From: CAZDUS01 sp964508705
GTDB taxonomy: Bacteria; Verrucomicrobiota; Kiritimatiellia; CAIKKV01; CAITUY01
Direction of reading: 5' to 3'
DNA: 39,247 nucleotides
Assembly: GCA_964508705.1 (NCBI GenBank)
Contig: CAZDUS010000016.1
Coordinates: 1-39,247, forward strand
Position numbers and translations under genes: made by a program. Positions 1-7,092 of this stretch are shown in pieces (position 1 is the first letter of the stretch; each line of letters opens with the position of its first letter). The notes under the pieces are model-generated. The model was not told the DNA's origin. It was given only the letters and a program-made list of their open reading frames with translations, and did no database searches.

Positions 1-299
1 AGAACGATTACGAGTACCTGGTCTTCGAGGATATGAAGGCGGCGGGATTTGAGCCAGTTGAAGTCCGCAGTGGTTATACAGGGAATGACATGGGTGCGTA
101 TGTGGAGTTCCGTGACGAGCGGGTGAGTTTCTTTACGCGGACGTTGGCGCGTGGGCGACATAGTGTGGCGTACCGGTTACGGGCGGAAATTCCAGGGACG
201 TTTAGTGCTTTGCCGACGCGGGCGAGTGCGATGTATGCACCGGAGCTCAAGGGTAACTCAGATGAGATCAGGTTGCGTATTGTGGACTCGGATAAATGA
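1..299 (+). CDS. Alpha-2-macroglobulin family protein, C-terminal end (partial)
   Basis: Only the last ~99 codons are in the window; the reading frame is open from base 3 and stops with TGA at 297-299. The peptide contains the stretch RLRAEIPGTFSALPTRASAM followed by YAPELKGNSDE, which I recognise as the receptor-binding-like C-terminus of large bacterial alpha-2-macroglobulins (YfhM/MG-domain proteins), preceded by a region matching their 'VFEDMKPAGFEPVEVRSGY' block. Those proteins are periplasmic, usually lipoproteins of 1500-2000 residues, thought to trap proteases and often paired with a PBP1C-type glycosyltransferase gene. The thioester motif, if present, lies outside the window. The gene is convergent with the ABC-transporter operon that follows. 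Family assignment rests on a short tail, so it is good but not certain. Confidence 0.65.
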   Translation, partial: NDYEYLVFEDMKAAGFEPVEVRSGYTGNDMGAYVEFRDERVSFFTRTLARGRHSVAYRLRAEIPGTFSALPTRASAMYAPELKGNSDEIRLRIVDSDK

Positions 300-323
300 T
301 GCGGGGGGGAAGGCTATTCGGCG

Positions 324-347
324 GTTAGACAGTTAGGCTGTTAGGAA
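324..347. repeat. Short tandem repeat, three 8-bp GTTAG units
   Basis: Three consecutive units GTTAGACA, GTTAGGCT and GTTAGGAA lie in the short gap between the two convergent genes. No hairpin with a T-run is visible. It resembles the simple intergenic repeats seen at other junctions of this window (392-420, 14387-14406, 31106-31126, 33017-33046). Confidence 0.4.
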
Positions 348-382
348 AGCGAAGAGCGCGAAGATGGAGATTGGGAGGGGAG

Positions 383-1672
383 TCAGAAGCGAGATGCTTC
401 GACAGGCTCAGCATGACAGGGTGTGCGGCGGAGGAGAGCGGTGAGTTCTGCCACGTCGCGCCAGGGAATGGCACCGCGAGATAGGAGGGCGTTGACCTTG
501 GCGACGGCTTCCTTTGAAGGAGTGTAATCGCGGTTTTCGATTCCGGTGGCAATAAAGACGGGGCGGCCACTGGCTTGATACTTTTCCAAGAGCGCAAGAT
601 TGGCAAGATTACCGGTTCCGAAAGGGACGGGGGTTAGGACAGCGGCAGTGGCCGTGGCGATGAGTCCCGAGGCGCGGTCCAGTGCGGCAGTGCTGACTGG
701 GGAGAAGGGTTGTTCGAGGGCGAGGGGGGCCCCAAGGGCGGTCGCCACTTCGGCATCGAGATCACCTTGGTTTAATACACCGGCGCTCAGGGAATAACCG
801 TTCAAGGACAGGCGACGCAGGGTTTCCTCTCCGCATCCACCGCCAGCGATAACGTGAATACGCAGGCTCTCGCCAACGCGACCGCCATGAAGGCGGGGTG
901 CGGGCAGGATACTTAGCGAACCAGTATGAGTGTCCTCATGGACCCGCACGTCGCAACGATACACCTGACGGAGAGATGTTTCGGTCAGGACATCGGAGGG
1001 GCGTCCATCTGCGACGATGCGACCTCGATCCAACATGATTAATCGTCGGCTGAATTCGGCGGCGAGTTGGAGGTCGTGACTGATCATCATCACGGTTACT
1101 CCGCTTTCCTCATTCAGGCGTTCGACCAATTGCATGATTTCCAGGCGGTGGTTGATGTCTAGACGGGATGTTGCTTCGTCCATCAGGATGATGCGCGGTT
1201 CCTGTGCGAGGGCCATGGCAACGATTGCCCGTTGGCGCTCTCCGCCGCTGAGTTCGTTCAAGGGGCGTCTTCGGACGTCGGCGACATCCGTGTAGACCAT
1301 GGCCCGCTCCACGATTTGGCAGTCGGCTTGGGATGGGCGGGAGAGGCGGCCTATGGAGGCGGTGCGGCCCATCATGACGACTTCCTCGACGGTGTAGGGG
1401 ACGGGGATATCCAGCTCCTGCGGGACTACGGCGATATAGCGGGCGCGTTGTTGCGGGGGGATTTGGTGAACTGGTGTATCGAAGACGGACACGGTGCCGG
1501 AGATCGGCGCGAGCCAGCCGGAAAGGATCTTGAACAGCGTGGATTTACCGGCTCCATTGGGTCCGAGGATGCCGACCATTTCGCCCTCATTGATGGTCAA
1601 CGACATATCGTGCAAGACGGGGTGGTTCCGATATCCCGCTGAGACGTTATGAAGTTGGAGTGCTGTTTTCAT
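383..1672 (-). CDS. btuD: ABC transporter ATP-binding protein, BtuD/FecE type, with long C-terminal extension
   Basis: ATPase of a cobalamin or iron-siderophore importer, acting on the inner face of the cytoplasmic membrane. Counting from the chosen start: Walker A GPNGAGKS at 37-44, Q-loop VVPQE near 83, signature LSGGERQR 141-148, Walker B IILMDEA 161-167 and H-loop SHD 198-200; all catalytic motifs are intact. A plain BtuD is about 250 residues; this one has ~429. The extra ~165 residues start near 265 with the glycine-rich stretch IHVIAGGGCGEETL and look like a Rossmann-type domain. A similar extension exists, from memory, on haloarchaeal BtuD-type ATPases. The start at 1672 is preferred because it forms an ATGA overlap with the permease stop and sits 11 bp after GGAG; the ATG at 1681 would be only 2 bp from that site. 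The last ~12 residues are encoded by an interspersed repeat (392-420). Confidence 0.85.
   Translation of the reverse strand: MKTALQLHNVSAGYRNHPVLHDMSLTINEGEMVGILGPNGAGKSTLFKILSGWLAPISGTVSVFDTPVHQIPPQQRARYIAVVPQELDIPVPYTVEEVVMMGRTASIGRLSRPSQADCQIVERAMVYTDVADVRRRPLNELSGGERQRAIVAMALAQEPRIILMDEATSRLDINHRLEIMQLVERLNEESGVTVMMISHDLQLAAEFSRRLIMLDRGRIVADGRPSDVLTETSLRQVYRCDVRVHEDTHTGSLSILPAPRLHGGRVGESLRIHVIAGGGCGEETLRRLSLNGYSLSAGVLNQGDLDAEVATALGAPLALEQPFSPVSTAALDRASGLIATATAAVLTPVPFGTGNLANLALLEKYQASGRPVFIATGIENRDYTPSKEAVAKVNALLSRGAIPWRDVAELTALLRRTPCHAEPVEASRF
392..420. repeat. Interspersed repeat of the 'GCTTCGACAGGCTCAGCATG' type
   Basis: Bases 392-420 match from memory a very common intergenic repeat whose other strand begins CCTGTCATGCTGAGCC. 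It lies inside the last codons of the ABC ATPase gene on the minus strand and is translated there as CHAEPVEASR, a peptide often seen at annotated C-termini that have run into this repeat. This suggests the repeat landed on or near the original stop codon. Confidence 0.55.
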
Positions 1673-2640
1673 GAGAGCCATTGCTCCTTGCGGCGGGTAC
1701 GGAGCAAGACGAGGAAGAAGGGGCCCCCGACGAGGGCAGTGACGACCCCTACGGGGATCTCAGCGGACATAACGGTGCGGGCGATGGCGTCGCAAACGGC
1801 AAGGAAGGCGCCACCGCCAAGTGCGCAGGCGGGGATCAGGCGGCGGTGGTCGGGGCCTACGAGGGCGCGCATGACGTGCGGGACGATCAATCCGACGAAG
1901 CCGATCAGGCCGGCGATGCCGACGGAGGCGGCGGTGATCAGGGTGGCGAGCAGTAGGCCGATGCCGATGGCGAGCCGGACACGGACGCCGAGGTAGTGGG
2001 CCATATCGTGTCCAAGGGTTAGCGCATTGAATTCAGAGGCGAGAAGCCAGATGCCGATGAACCCGGCGAGGACCACGCCGCCTGTCGTGGCCAGCAGGGC
2101 GTTTGAGGAGACGTCGAGATTCCCTAACATCCACCAGAGGATACTGTGCATACCCTCCACGGGGGCCAGCGAGACTAGGAACATCAGGAGGCTGGAGCAG
2201 ACGGAACTGACGATGACACCGCTGAGGATGAGGCTGTAGAGGGATGGGGCGGAGCCGGGGGATGAGGCTAGTTTGTAGACGGCGGCGAGCGTGGCGATGG
2301 CGAGCAGGAAGGCCATGAGCGGGAGGGTGAAAGCGCCTAGGGCCGATAAACCAAAAAGGATGGCGAGGGCGGCACCAAGGCTGGCGCCGCTGCTGACGCC
2401 GAGGACATAGGGTTCGGCGAGGGGGTTCCGGAGGATGGCTTGCAGGACGACACCGGCGACCGAGAGTGCGGCACCGACGATTAGTCCGGCGAGGACGCGG
2501 GTGATGCGGAGGATCATGATTTCGCGCTGGGTCGTCCAATCGGGCAGGCCGAAACCGGCGGGGCCCATCAGCAGACAGAAGGCCAGTATGACCGGGCTGA
2601 TGGCGAAGACGAGAAAATAGGTGCGGTCACGGTTTGTCAT
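1669..2640 (-). CDS. btuC: FecCD/BtuC-family ABC transporter permease
   Basis: Membrane permease of the same importer, 323 residues, normal for the family. It is hydrophobic throughout with about ten predicted membrane segments. Family blocks visible: RNPLAEPYVLGVSSGASLGA near 72-91, the coupling-helix region GLIGFVGLIVPHVMRALVGP with DHRRLIP after it, and EIPVGVVTALVGGPFF near the end. The start overlaps the binding-protein gene by 14 bp, and the stop overlaps the ATPase start as ATGA, so the three genes form one tightly packed transcription unit in the order binding protein, permease, ATPase. Substrate cannot be told from the permease alone; vitamin B12/corrinoid or ferric chelates are the options for FecCD proteins. 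Confidence 0.9.
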   Translation of the reverse strand: MTNRDRTYFLVFAISPVILAFCLLMGPAGFGLPDWTTQREIMILRITRVLAGLIVGAALSVAGVVLQAILRNPLAEPYVLGVSSGASLGAALAILFGLSALGAFTLPLMAFLLAIATLAAVYKLASSPGSAPSLYSLILSGVIVSSVCSSLLMFLVSLAPVEGMHSILWWMLGNLDVSSNALLATTGGVVLAGFIGIWLLASEFNALTLGHDMAHYLGVRVRLAIGIGLLLATLITAASVGIAGLIGFVGLIVPHVMRALVGPDHRRLIPACALGGGAFLAVCDAIARTVMSAEIPVGVVTALVGGPFFLVLLRTRRKEQWLS

Positions 2641-3523
2641 TGGACTCCCGTAGACATTTTTGAATCGCTTCGACGCCCTGGATCATGCGAGGGCCGGGGC
2701 GGAGGATGAGATTGTTGTCCAGCCCGGCATAGACGCGGCCAGTGCGGACGGCGTTGATGTTGCTCCAGCCGGATTGCTTCATAATCAGTTCACGCGCAGG
2801 CATATCGCTTGCCATAAAGAAACAGAAAATCACATCCGGATTACGGCTCACGACCCATTCCCCGGATACCTGGAAATAGTCACGCTGGATGGTGTCGGCG
2901 ACATTTTGACCGCCAGCCAACGTGATGAGCTCCGTTAAGAAACTCTTATTCCCGGCGGCCGTCAAGGGATCGTTCCAGATCAGGACGAGGACACGGGGGC
3001 GCTGGTCCGACGGGGGGAGTTGGCGGCGGAGATCGGCGATACGCGATTCCATGGTATCGGCGAGCTGGGTGGCGAGAGATTGGCGGCCGAGTAGTTGGCC
3101 GACAGTGCGGATGGCGGGGGCGATCTCGGTGAGTGTGGTGCAGGGGATATGGATAGGGGTGAGGCCGAGGTTGGTCAGGCGGGTGGGGATGGAAAGGTCG
3201 GCGAGGTCGGTATAGAGGACGAGGCTTGGGCGGGTGGCGAGTAGGCGTTCCATGGAGGGGACGCCGAAGTCGCCGACGATGGGCAGGCTGGCAATGAGAT
3301 CGGGAGGGTAGTCGCAGGCGGAGGAGCGTCCGACGAGTTGGTCAGAGGCACCTAGGGCGGCAACGATTTCCGTGATGCTGGGGGCGAGGGAGGCGATGCG
3401 TGGTTGCGTGGTGGTTGCAGGAGTAGACGGAGGGGGGTTGCCGCAGGAGGAAAAGAGGAGTGTGGCGAGTAGCAGGGGGAGGAGAACTAACCACGAAGGG
3501 GGGGATGTGAAGATGTTTTTCAT
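2627..3523 (-). CDS. btuF: Periplasmic cobalamin/iron-complex binding protein, BtuF/FecB type (probable lipoprotein)
   Basis: Captures the substrate in the periplasm and hands it to the permease. 298 residues. The N-terminus has a hydrophobic signal segment ending LLFSSCGN, a lipobox-like site with Cys27, so the protein is probably lipid-anchored. The mature part starts with RIASLAPSITEIVAALGA and continues VGRSSACDYP, the hallmark opening of class III (BtuF/FhuD-fold) binding proteins; later GGQNVADT and PDVIFCFF fit the second lobe. First gene of the operon, with a dyad (3543-3557) and then an insertion sequence upstream. I could not find a B12-box riboswitch in front of it, so cobalamin versus iron complex stays open. 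Confidence 0.85.
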   Translation of the reverse strand: MKNIFTSPPSWLVLLPLLLATLLFSSCGNPPPSTPATTTQPRIASLAPSITEIVAALGASDQLVGRSSACDYPPDLIASLPIVGDFGVPSMERLLATRPSLVLYTDLADLSIPTRLTNLGLTPIHIPCTTLTEIAPAIRTVGQLLGRQSLATQLADTMESRIADLRRQLPPSDQRPRVLVLIWNDPLTAAGNKSFLTELITLAGGQNVADTIQRDYFQVSGEWVVSRNPDVIFCFFMASDMPARELIMKQSGWSNINAVRTGRVYAGLDNNLILRPGPRMIQGVEAIQKCLRESNDKP

Positions 3524-3542
3524 GGGTGGACTAAATAATGTG

Positions 3543-3557
3543 GTCAGTATTACTGAC
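3543..3557. promoter_or_regulatory. Dyad GTCAGTA-T-TACTGAC upstream of btuF
   Basis: Perfect 7-bp inverted arms around one base, ending about 20 bp before the btuF start codon. The size and symmetry fit an operator for a dimeric regulator, or a small hairpin in the leader. No known regulator is assigned. It lies between btuF and the left end of the insertion sequence at 3604. Confidence 0.4.
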
Positions 3558-3603
3558 TGGCGATGAAGGTCAATAGGAAATCAGGTTAGGCGTGGGCGAG
3601 GTC

Positions 3604-3620
3604 GGGTACATCGTGACCCC
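3604..3620. repeat. Left terminal inverted repeat of the IS481-like element
   Basis: GGGTACATCGTGACCCC; pairs with the reverse complement of 4817-4833 with one mismatch at the sixth base. Similarity stops outside base 3604. Confidence 0.6.
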
Positions 3621-3730
3621 CCCTCTTGAGAAGATAGGGGTGGTGAGTCCGAAGCGGATGAAGAAGTTGAAGGTCTATTGGAGGGCGGTATTAAAGGAGA
3701 GAAAGGGGGAAGGCATCAGGAGGAGAGAAT

Positions 3731-3758
3731 ATCCTTCAGGGGGTATCCCCTGAAGGAT
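3731..3758. other. Near-perfect hairpin in the transposase leader
   Basis: 12-bp arms ATCCTTCAGGGG (3731-3742) and CCCCTGAAGGAT (3747-3758) around a GTAT loop, between the left IS end and the transposase start. It has no T-run after it. In some insertion sequences such leader hairpins block translation of transcripts that enter from outside; that role is inferred here. Confidence 0.6.
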
Positions 3759-3783
3759 CGGCGGCGATGATACTCTGGTGGGC

Positions 3784-4860
3784 ATGTTGCCCTACTTTGC
3801 CATCTATCAAATGAGTGCAAAACGTCACATTCTGAGGCAGGCGGTCATTCGGCATGCCCGGGAGCACGGCATCAAGGATGCCGTGAAGGAGTTCGGATGC
3901 AGTCGTAATACCGTCCGCAAGTGGCTACGCCGCTACGATCCTCGCAAGCCATCAAGCCTGATGGAGCAGTCCAAACGCCCGCATCGTTGCCCGCACCAGA
4001 CCCCGTCCGTCGTGGAAACGCGTGTCCTGAAACTCAGGAACCAGACCGGCTATGGGGCTGAACGGTTAAAGATGGAGTTCGATCTGCCCTGTGGCATCAG
4101 TGCCATTAAACGCATTCTCAAAGATCATCACATGGTCAGCGCTCGGAAACGCAAGCATATCACCAAGCAGGATCTGCGGGCGGTCAAACGAGAGTGGAAA
4201 GTCTTTGGCCAGTTATGTGCCGATACCAAGTATTTACAGGACATTCCCCAGTACTGGCCGTTCATGATGTACCTGCGCTTGCCCAAATTCCAGTACACCG
4301 TTCGGGAGGTGGTCTCGGGCCTGACCTTCGTCGGTTATGCCGATGAAATCTCAAAATCCTACGCCGTTCTCATGGCTGAGCGCGTCAGCGCTCATCTGGC
4401 GTGGCATGGCATGGATCTAACCCAGATCGAGTGGCAAACCGACAATGGCTGCGAGTTCCAGGAGGATGCCCAGCATCGCGGTCTACCCTCCCTCGTCCGG
4501 TCCTTGGGTTCAGGGCACCACTACATCCCCGTCAAAGCCTATACTTGGCAAAGCGACGTCGAAACCGTCCACCGCCTCCAAGAGGATGAGTTCTTTGACC
4601 GGGAATCCTTCTCTTCCCCTTCCGACTTCTGGAACAAACTCTCCACCTATTGGCTTCACTTCAATGTCTCTCGCCTCAATCGCAACAAAGGCTGGTTGAG
4701 CCCTCTTCGCATCCTCCAAAAGCGCATCCCAAACATCAACCCCGCCATCGCTTCTTGGCTCCCTCTTGACTTAGGTAAGTTAAGCGCTCTATATACCCCT
4801 ACCTATCACCCAAGGAGGGGTCACGATCTACCCATCCATCCCTCAAAAAGTTTGGTTTAA
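3784..4860 (+). CDS. IS481-like transposase (DDE, integrase-core type)
   Basis: Cuts and joins the ends of the surrounding element. The N-terminus has a helix-turn-helix (about residues 14-48, with EFGCSRNTVRKWLRRYD); the catalytic core shows an Asp in CADTKYLQ (147), an Asp in WQTDNGCEF (220) and a Glu in QSDVETVHRLQEDEFF (260), the DDE layout of the rve-type integrases, so the enzyme looks intact. Start is uncertain: GTG 3778, ATG 3784 and ATG 3811 are in frame and none has a clear ribosome site. Oddly the frame runs through the right inverted repeat (4817-4833) and ends 27 bp outside it, so the last ~14 residues are coded by the repeat and flanking DNA. Confidence 0.8.
   Translation: MLPYFAIYQMSAKRHILRQAVIRHAREHGIKDAVKEFGCSRNTVRKWLRRYDPRKPSSLMEQSKRPHRCPHQTPSVVETRVLKLRNQTGYGAERLKMEFDLPCGISAIKRILKDHHMVSARKRKHITKQDLRAVKREWKVFGQLCADTKYLQDIPQYWPFMMYLRLPKFQYTVREVVSGLTFVGYADEISKSYAVLMAERVSAHLAWHGMDLTQIEWQTDNGCEFQEDAQHRGLPSLVRSLGSGHHYIPVKAYTWQSDVETVHRLQEDEFFDRESFSSPSDFWNKLSTYWLHFNVSRLNRNKGWLSPLRILQKRIPNINPAIASWLPLDLGKLSALYTPTYHPRRGHDLPIHPSKSLV
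4817..4833. repeat. Right terminal inverted repeat of the IS481-like element
   Basis: Reverse complement reads GGGTAGATCGTGACCCC, 16 of 17 bases as in the left end at 3604. It lies within the 3' part of the transposase reading frame. Confidence 0.6.
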
Positions 4861-4973
4861 TTTTGCGAATGATGAACTCCTGTTATAACTTTGACCCTTT
4901 CATAATTATCAGCAATTATGGGATTGGCGTGTATTGGAAGGTTCTAGGCAAGTAAACCTAGGAGTTGCATTAG

Positions 4974-6251
4974 ATGAATACAAAGAAACTTTATGATGAG
5001 TACATGATCACAACCATGGTTGCTGGGTTCGAGCCGATCGAAGTGGATCGGGCCAGCGGTTGCACCATGACGGACGTTGGAGGAAAGAACTATCTGGATT
5101 GCTTTAGTGGCATCGCCGTGACCAATGCGGGTCATGGACATCCCCGGATTTTGGCGGCGGCCAAAGCGCAGATGGAGAAACTGGTGCATTGCTGTACCTA
5201 TGTGTATTACAACCCGCCGGCCGGTGAATTGGCCAAGCGGTTGGCGGAAGCCACGCCGGGACGCCTGAAGAAGACGTTCTTTGGCAATGGCGGCGCCGAG
5301 GCAATTGAAGGGGCGTTGCGGATCGCCAAGCAGTTCACGAAACGCAAGGAAGTGGTTTGTCTTACGATGAGCTTCCACGGGCGCAGTGTGGGGACCTTAT
5401 CCATAACCGGTAACCGTGGCCGTAAAAAGGGTGCCGGCCCGTATCTGTCTGGGATTGCCTTTGCCCCGGCTCCCTATTGCTATCGCTGTCCGTTCAAGCT
5501 GAAGTATCCGTACTGCGGATGCGCCTGCGCGGAGTTCATGGATCATGTGCTCAAGTATCAGACATCGGGCGATGTAGCCGCGTTCATTGCCGAGCCCGTG
5601 ATGGGCGAGGGTGGCATCCTGGTGCCGCCGCCGGAATATTTGAAGATCGCCACGGATCATATCCGGAAGGATGGAGCGCTTTATATTGCCGATGAAGTCC
5701 AGTGCGGTTATGGCCGTACCGGTAAGCTGTTTGCCAGCGAGCATTTCGGCGTGGAGCCTGACATCATGTGCATGGCCAAGGGTATTGCCGATGGGTTCCC
5801 GCTGAGCGCGTTCATTGTCAGGGATGACATTGCCAGCGCGTTCACTCCGGGTGACCACCTCTCGACCTTCGGTGGAAGTCCTATCAGTTGCGCGGCGGGC
5901 ATTGCCAATCTTGATGTGATGCGCGATGAGGATCTTCCCGGTGCGGCGGCGAAACGCGGGGCGCAATTCATGAATCGCTTGCGCGCGTTCCAGGAGAAAT
6001 GTCCGATGGTTGGCGATGTGCGTGGACTTGGCTTGATGATCGGCGTTGAGTTGATCAAGGATGCGGCCAAGACTCCGGCGGCGGAAGAGGCGAAACGTGT
6101 CCGCGATCTCTGTCGTGAGGCGGGTGTTCTGGTTGGGCTGGGAGGTGTCATGGCGAACGTGGTCCGTATTCAGCCGCCACTGGTGATTACACCGGCTGAA
6201 GTTGATCGTGCCTGCGACATACTTGAGAATGCGATTCGGCAGGTTGCTTAG
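4974..6251 (+). CDS. Class III (PLP-dependent) aminotransferase
   Basis: Cytoplasmic pyridoxal-phosphate enzyme that moves an amino group from an omega-amino or amino acid to a keto acid. 425 residues, the usual length. Visible: phosphate-binding GNGGAEAIE near 103, IADEVQCGYGRTG near 239 (Asp that contacts the ring nitrogen), and MCMAKGIADGFPLSAFI with the Schiff-base lysine near 268. A cysteine-rich insert, CYRCPFKLKYPYCGCAC, near 168-184 marks the subgroup usually annotated as 'aspartate aminotransferase family' (GabT/alanine-glyoxylate AGXT2-like). The exact substrate cannot be read from the sequence. ATG at 4974 follows TAGGAG by 9 bp. Single-gene unit: a terminator follows at 6270, and the IS481-like element precedes it. 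Confidence 0.85.
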   Translation: MNTKKLYDEYMITTMVAGFEPIEVDRASGCTMTDVGGKNYLDCFSGIAVTNAGHGHPRILAAAKAQMEKLVHCCTYVYYNPPAGELAKRLAEATPGRLKKTFFGNGGAEAIEGALRIAKQFTKRKEVVCLTMSFHGRSVGTLSITGNRGRKKGAGPYLSGIAFAPAPYCYRCPFKLKYPYCGCACAEFMDHVLKYQTSGDVAAFIAEPVMGEGGILVPPPEYLKIATDHIRKDGALYIADEVQCGYGRTGKLFASEHFGVEPDIMCMAKGIADGFPLSAFIVRDDIASAFTPGDHLSTFGGSPISCAAGIANLDVMRDEDLPGAAAKRGAQFMNRLRAFQEKCPMVGDVRGLGLMIGVELIKDAAKTPAAEEAKRVRDLCREAGVLVGLGGVMANVVRIQPPLVITPAEVDRACDILENAIRQVA

Positions 6252-6269
6252 TAATTCCTGATTCCAAGT

Positions 6270-6307
6270 GGTCGACGGGCATCGGATGATACCGTCGACC
6301 TATTTTT
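6270..6307 (+). terminator. Rho-independent terminator after the aminotransferase gene
   Basis: Perfect 9-bp stem GGTCGACGG (6270-6278) / CCGTCGACC (6292-6300), 13-base loop, followed by TATTTTTAT. It starts 19 bp after the stop codon. Confidence 0.85.
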
Positions 6308-6332
6308 ATATTGCGGCGGTAGAGGAGGCTCC

Positions 6333-6740
6333 ATGGCGCGTCATAAGCTGGCGTTGAATCCGGATGTGTGGTTGGCTGCAAGGAAGCCAGTCAACGGACT
6401 TGGAGGGCGTTGGCCATCCGATGCCTGGCGGGTAGTGCGGTCCGACAGCGTTCACATTGGGCGTTTTCGAGTGGCGCTATCCGGGAGCTATTCGAACTTG
6501 TCGGTGAATTCACGGAGCCCAAGGGATGGGATAACTCCCCGGCGAAACTCCATTCCGACTGGTATTTCCAGGAACATCTCTGCCTTTCCTTTGATCCCGG
6601 GCATGACCACATGACCCGGCGCATGGTGGCCGTCATGCGTGACGGTCAAGTGCACACGGAAGAAACGGTCTTATTGCATGGGGAGGAGCCGTCTGACGAT
6701 TGCAAACGAACGCTGAAACGCGTTCCATTGGAGATTGAGG
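6333..6740 (+). pseudogene. Frameshifted and truncated unrecognised gene
   Basis: A good start is present: ATG at 6333 with AGAGGAGG 4 bp upstream. The first ~48 codons (beginning MARHKLALNPDVW) read in one frame; from about 6480 sensible protein continues in another frame (AIRELFELVGEF ... HSDWYFQEHLCLSFDPGHD ... MTRRMVAVMRDGQVHTEET). The simplest explanation is loss of one base near 6475-6485. After about 6740 the reading becomes antisense to a different broken gene, so the 3' end is missing. I do not recognise the family. The consistent protein-like composition in both frames, and the strong ribosome site, are the reasons for treating it as a remnant rather than noise. Confidence 0.45.
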
Positions 6741-6993
6741 CCAGAGTAGCGGAGACATGCGCCGGGTGGCGCGTAATTGTGAGGGCAATGGGATCAACTG
6801 CGTCGGGGTCGAGCATCCATTCGTTAATCTCAAGAGCCTTATAGCATTCTTCCTTGGAGGTAACGCCCAGCGCTTTGGAAAGATAAGGCCAAATAGCACC
6901 GGCGGCATCCATGCACATTGGAATACGGTCGGTATCCTGATGATTGACTGCGGCCATAAAACGCGCACGAGGAGATAAAGAGGATGAATTCAT
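6735..6993 (-). pseudogene. Uroporphyrinogen-decarboxylase-family N-terminal fragment
   Basis: From ATG at 6993 the minus strand reads SPRARFMAAVNHQDTDRIPM and then GAIWPYLSKALGV, the typical opening of UroD-family proteins (both heme-pathway HemE and the MtaA/MtbA-like corrinoid methyltransferases begin this way). About 80 residues fit; then the frame becomes antisense to the remnant at 6333-6740 and ends at 6646. A full protein has ~340-380 residues, so most of the gene, including the metal/substrate site, is gone. No ribosome site is seen. The exact junction with the opposite remnant is not resolved; 6735 is an estimate. Confidence 0.5.
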
Positions 6994-7092
6994 CAGGGCG
7001 ACAATTTGGATTGATTCGTTTGAGATTTCATGTGTTGAGTGGATGAGAAAATCATAGCCTAGGTCCTCCGACTAATTTAAGGGGAGGGTCTG

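Larger units (their letters stand above)
3604..4833 (+). mobile_element. IS481-like insertion sequence
   Basis: About 1.23 kb bounded by terminal inverted repeats: left 3604-3620 and right 4817-4833 agree at 16 of 17 bases (consensus GGGTA, C or G, ATCGTGACCCC), with weaker similarity continuing inward (GATAGG near 3633 and its partner near 4803). It carries one transposase gene. No target-site duplication is visible next to these ends, so the exact borders are uncertain. It sits between the btuF operon and an aminotransferase gene. Confidence 0.6.

Noticed and set aside
3524..3603. Cobalamin riboswitch in front of btuF
   Set aside because: Searched both strands for a B12 box and flanking helices; nothing matched, and the space before the IS is too short.
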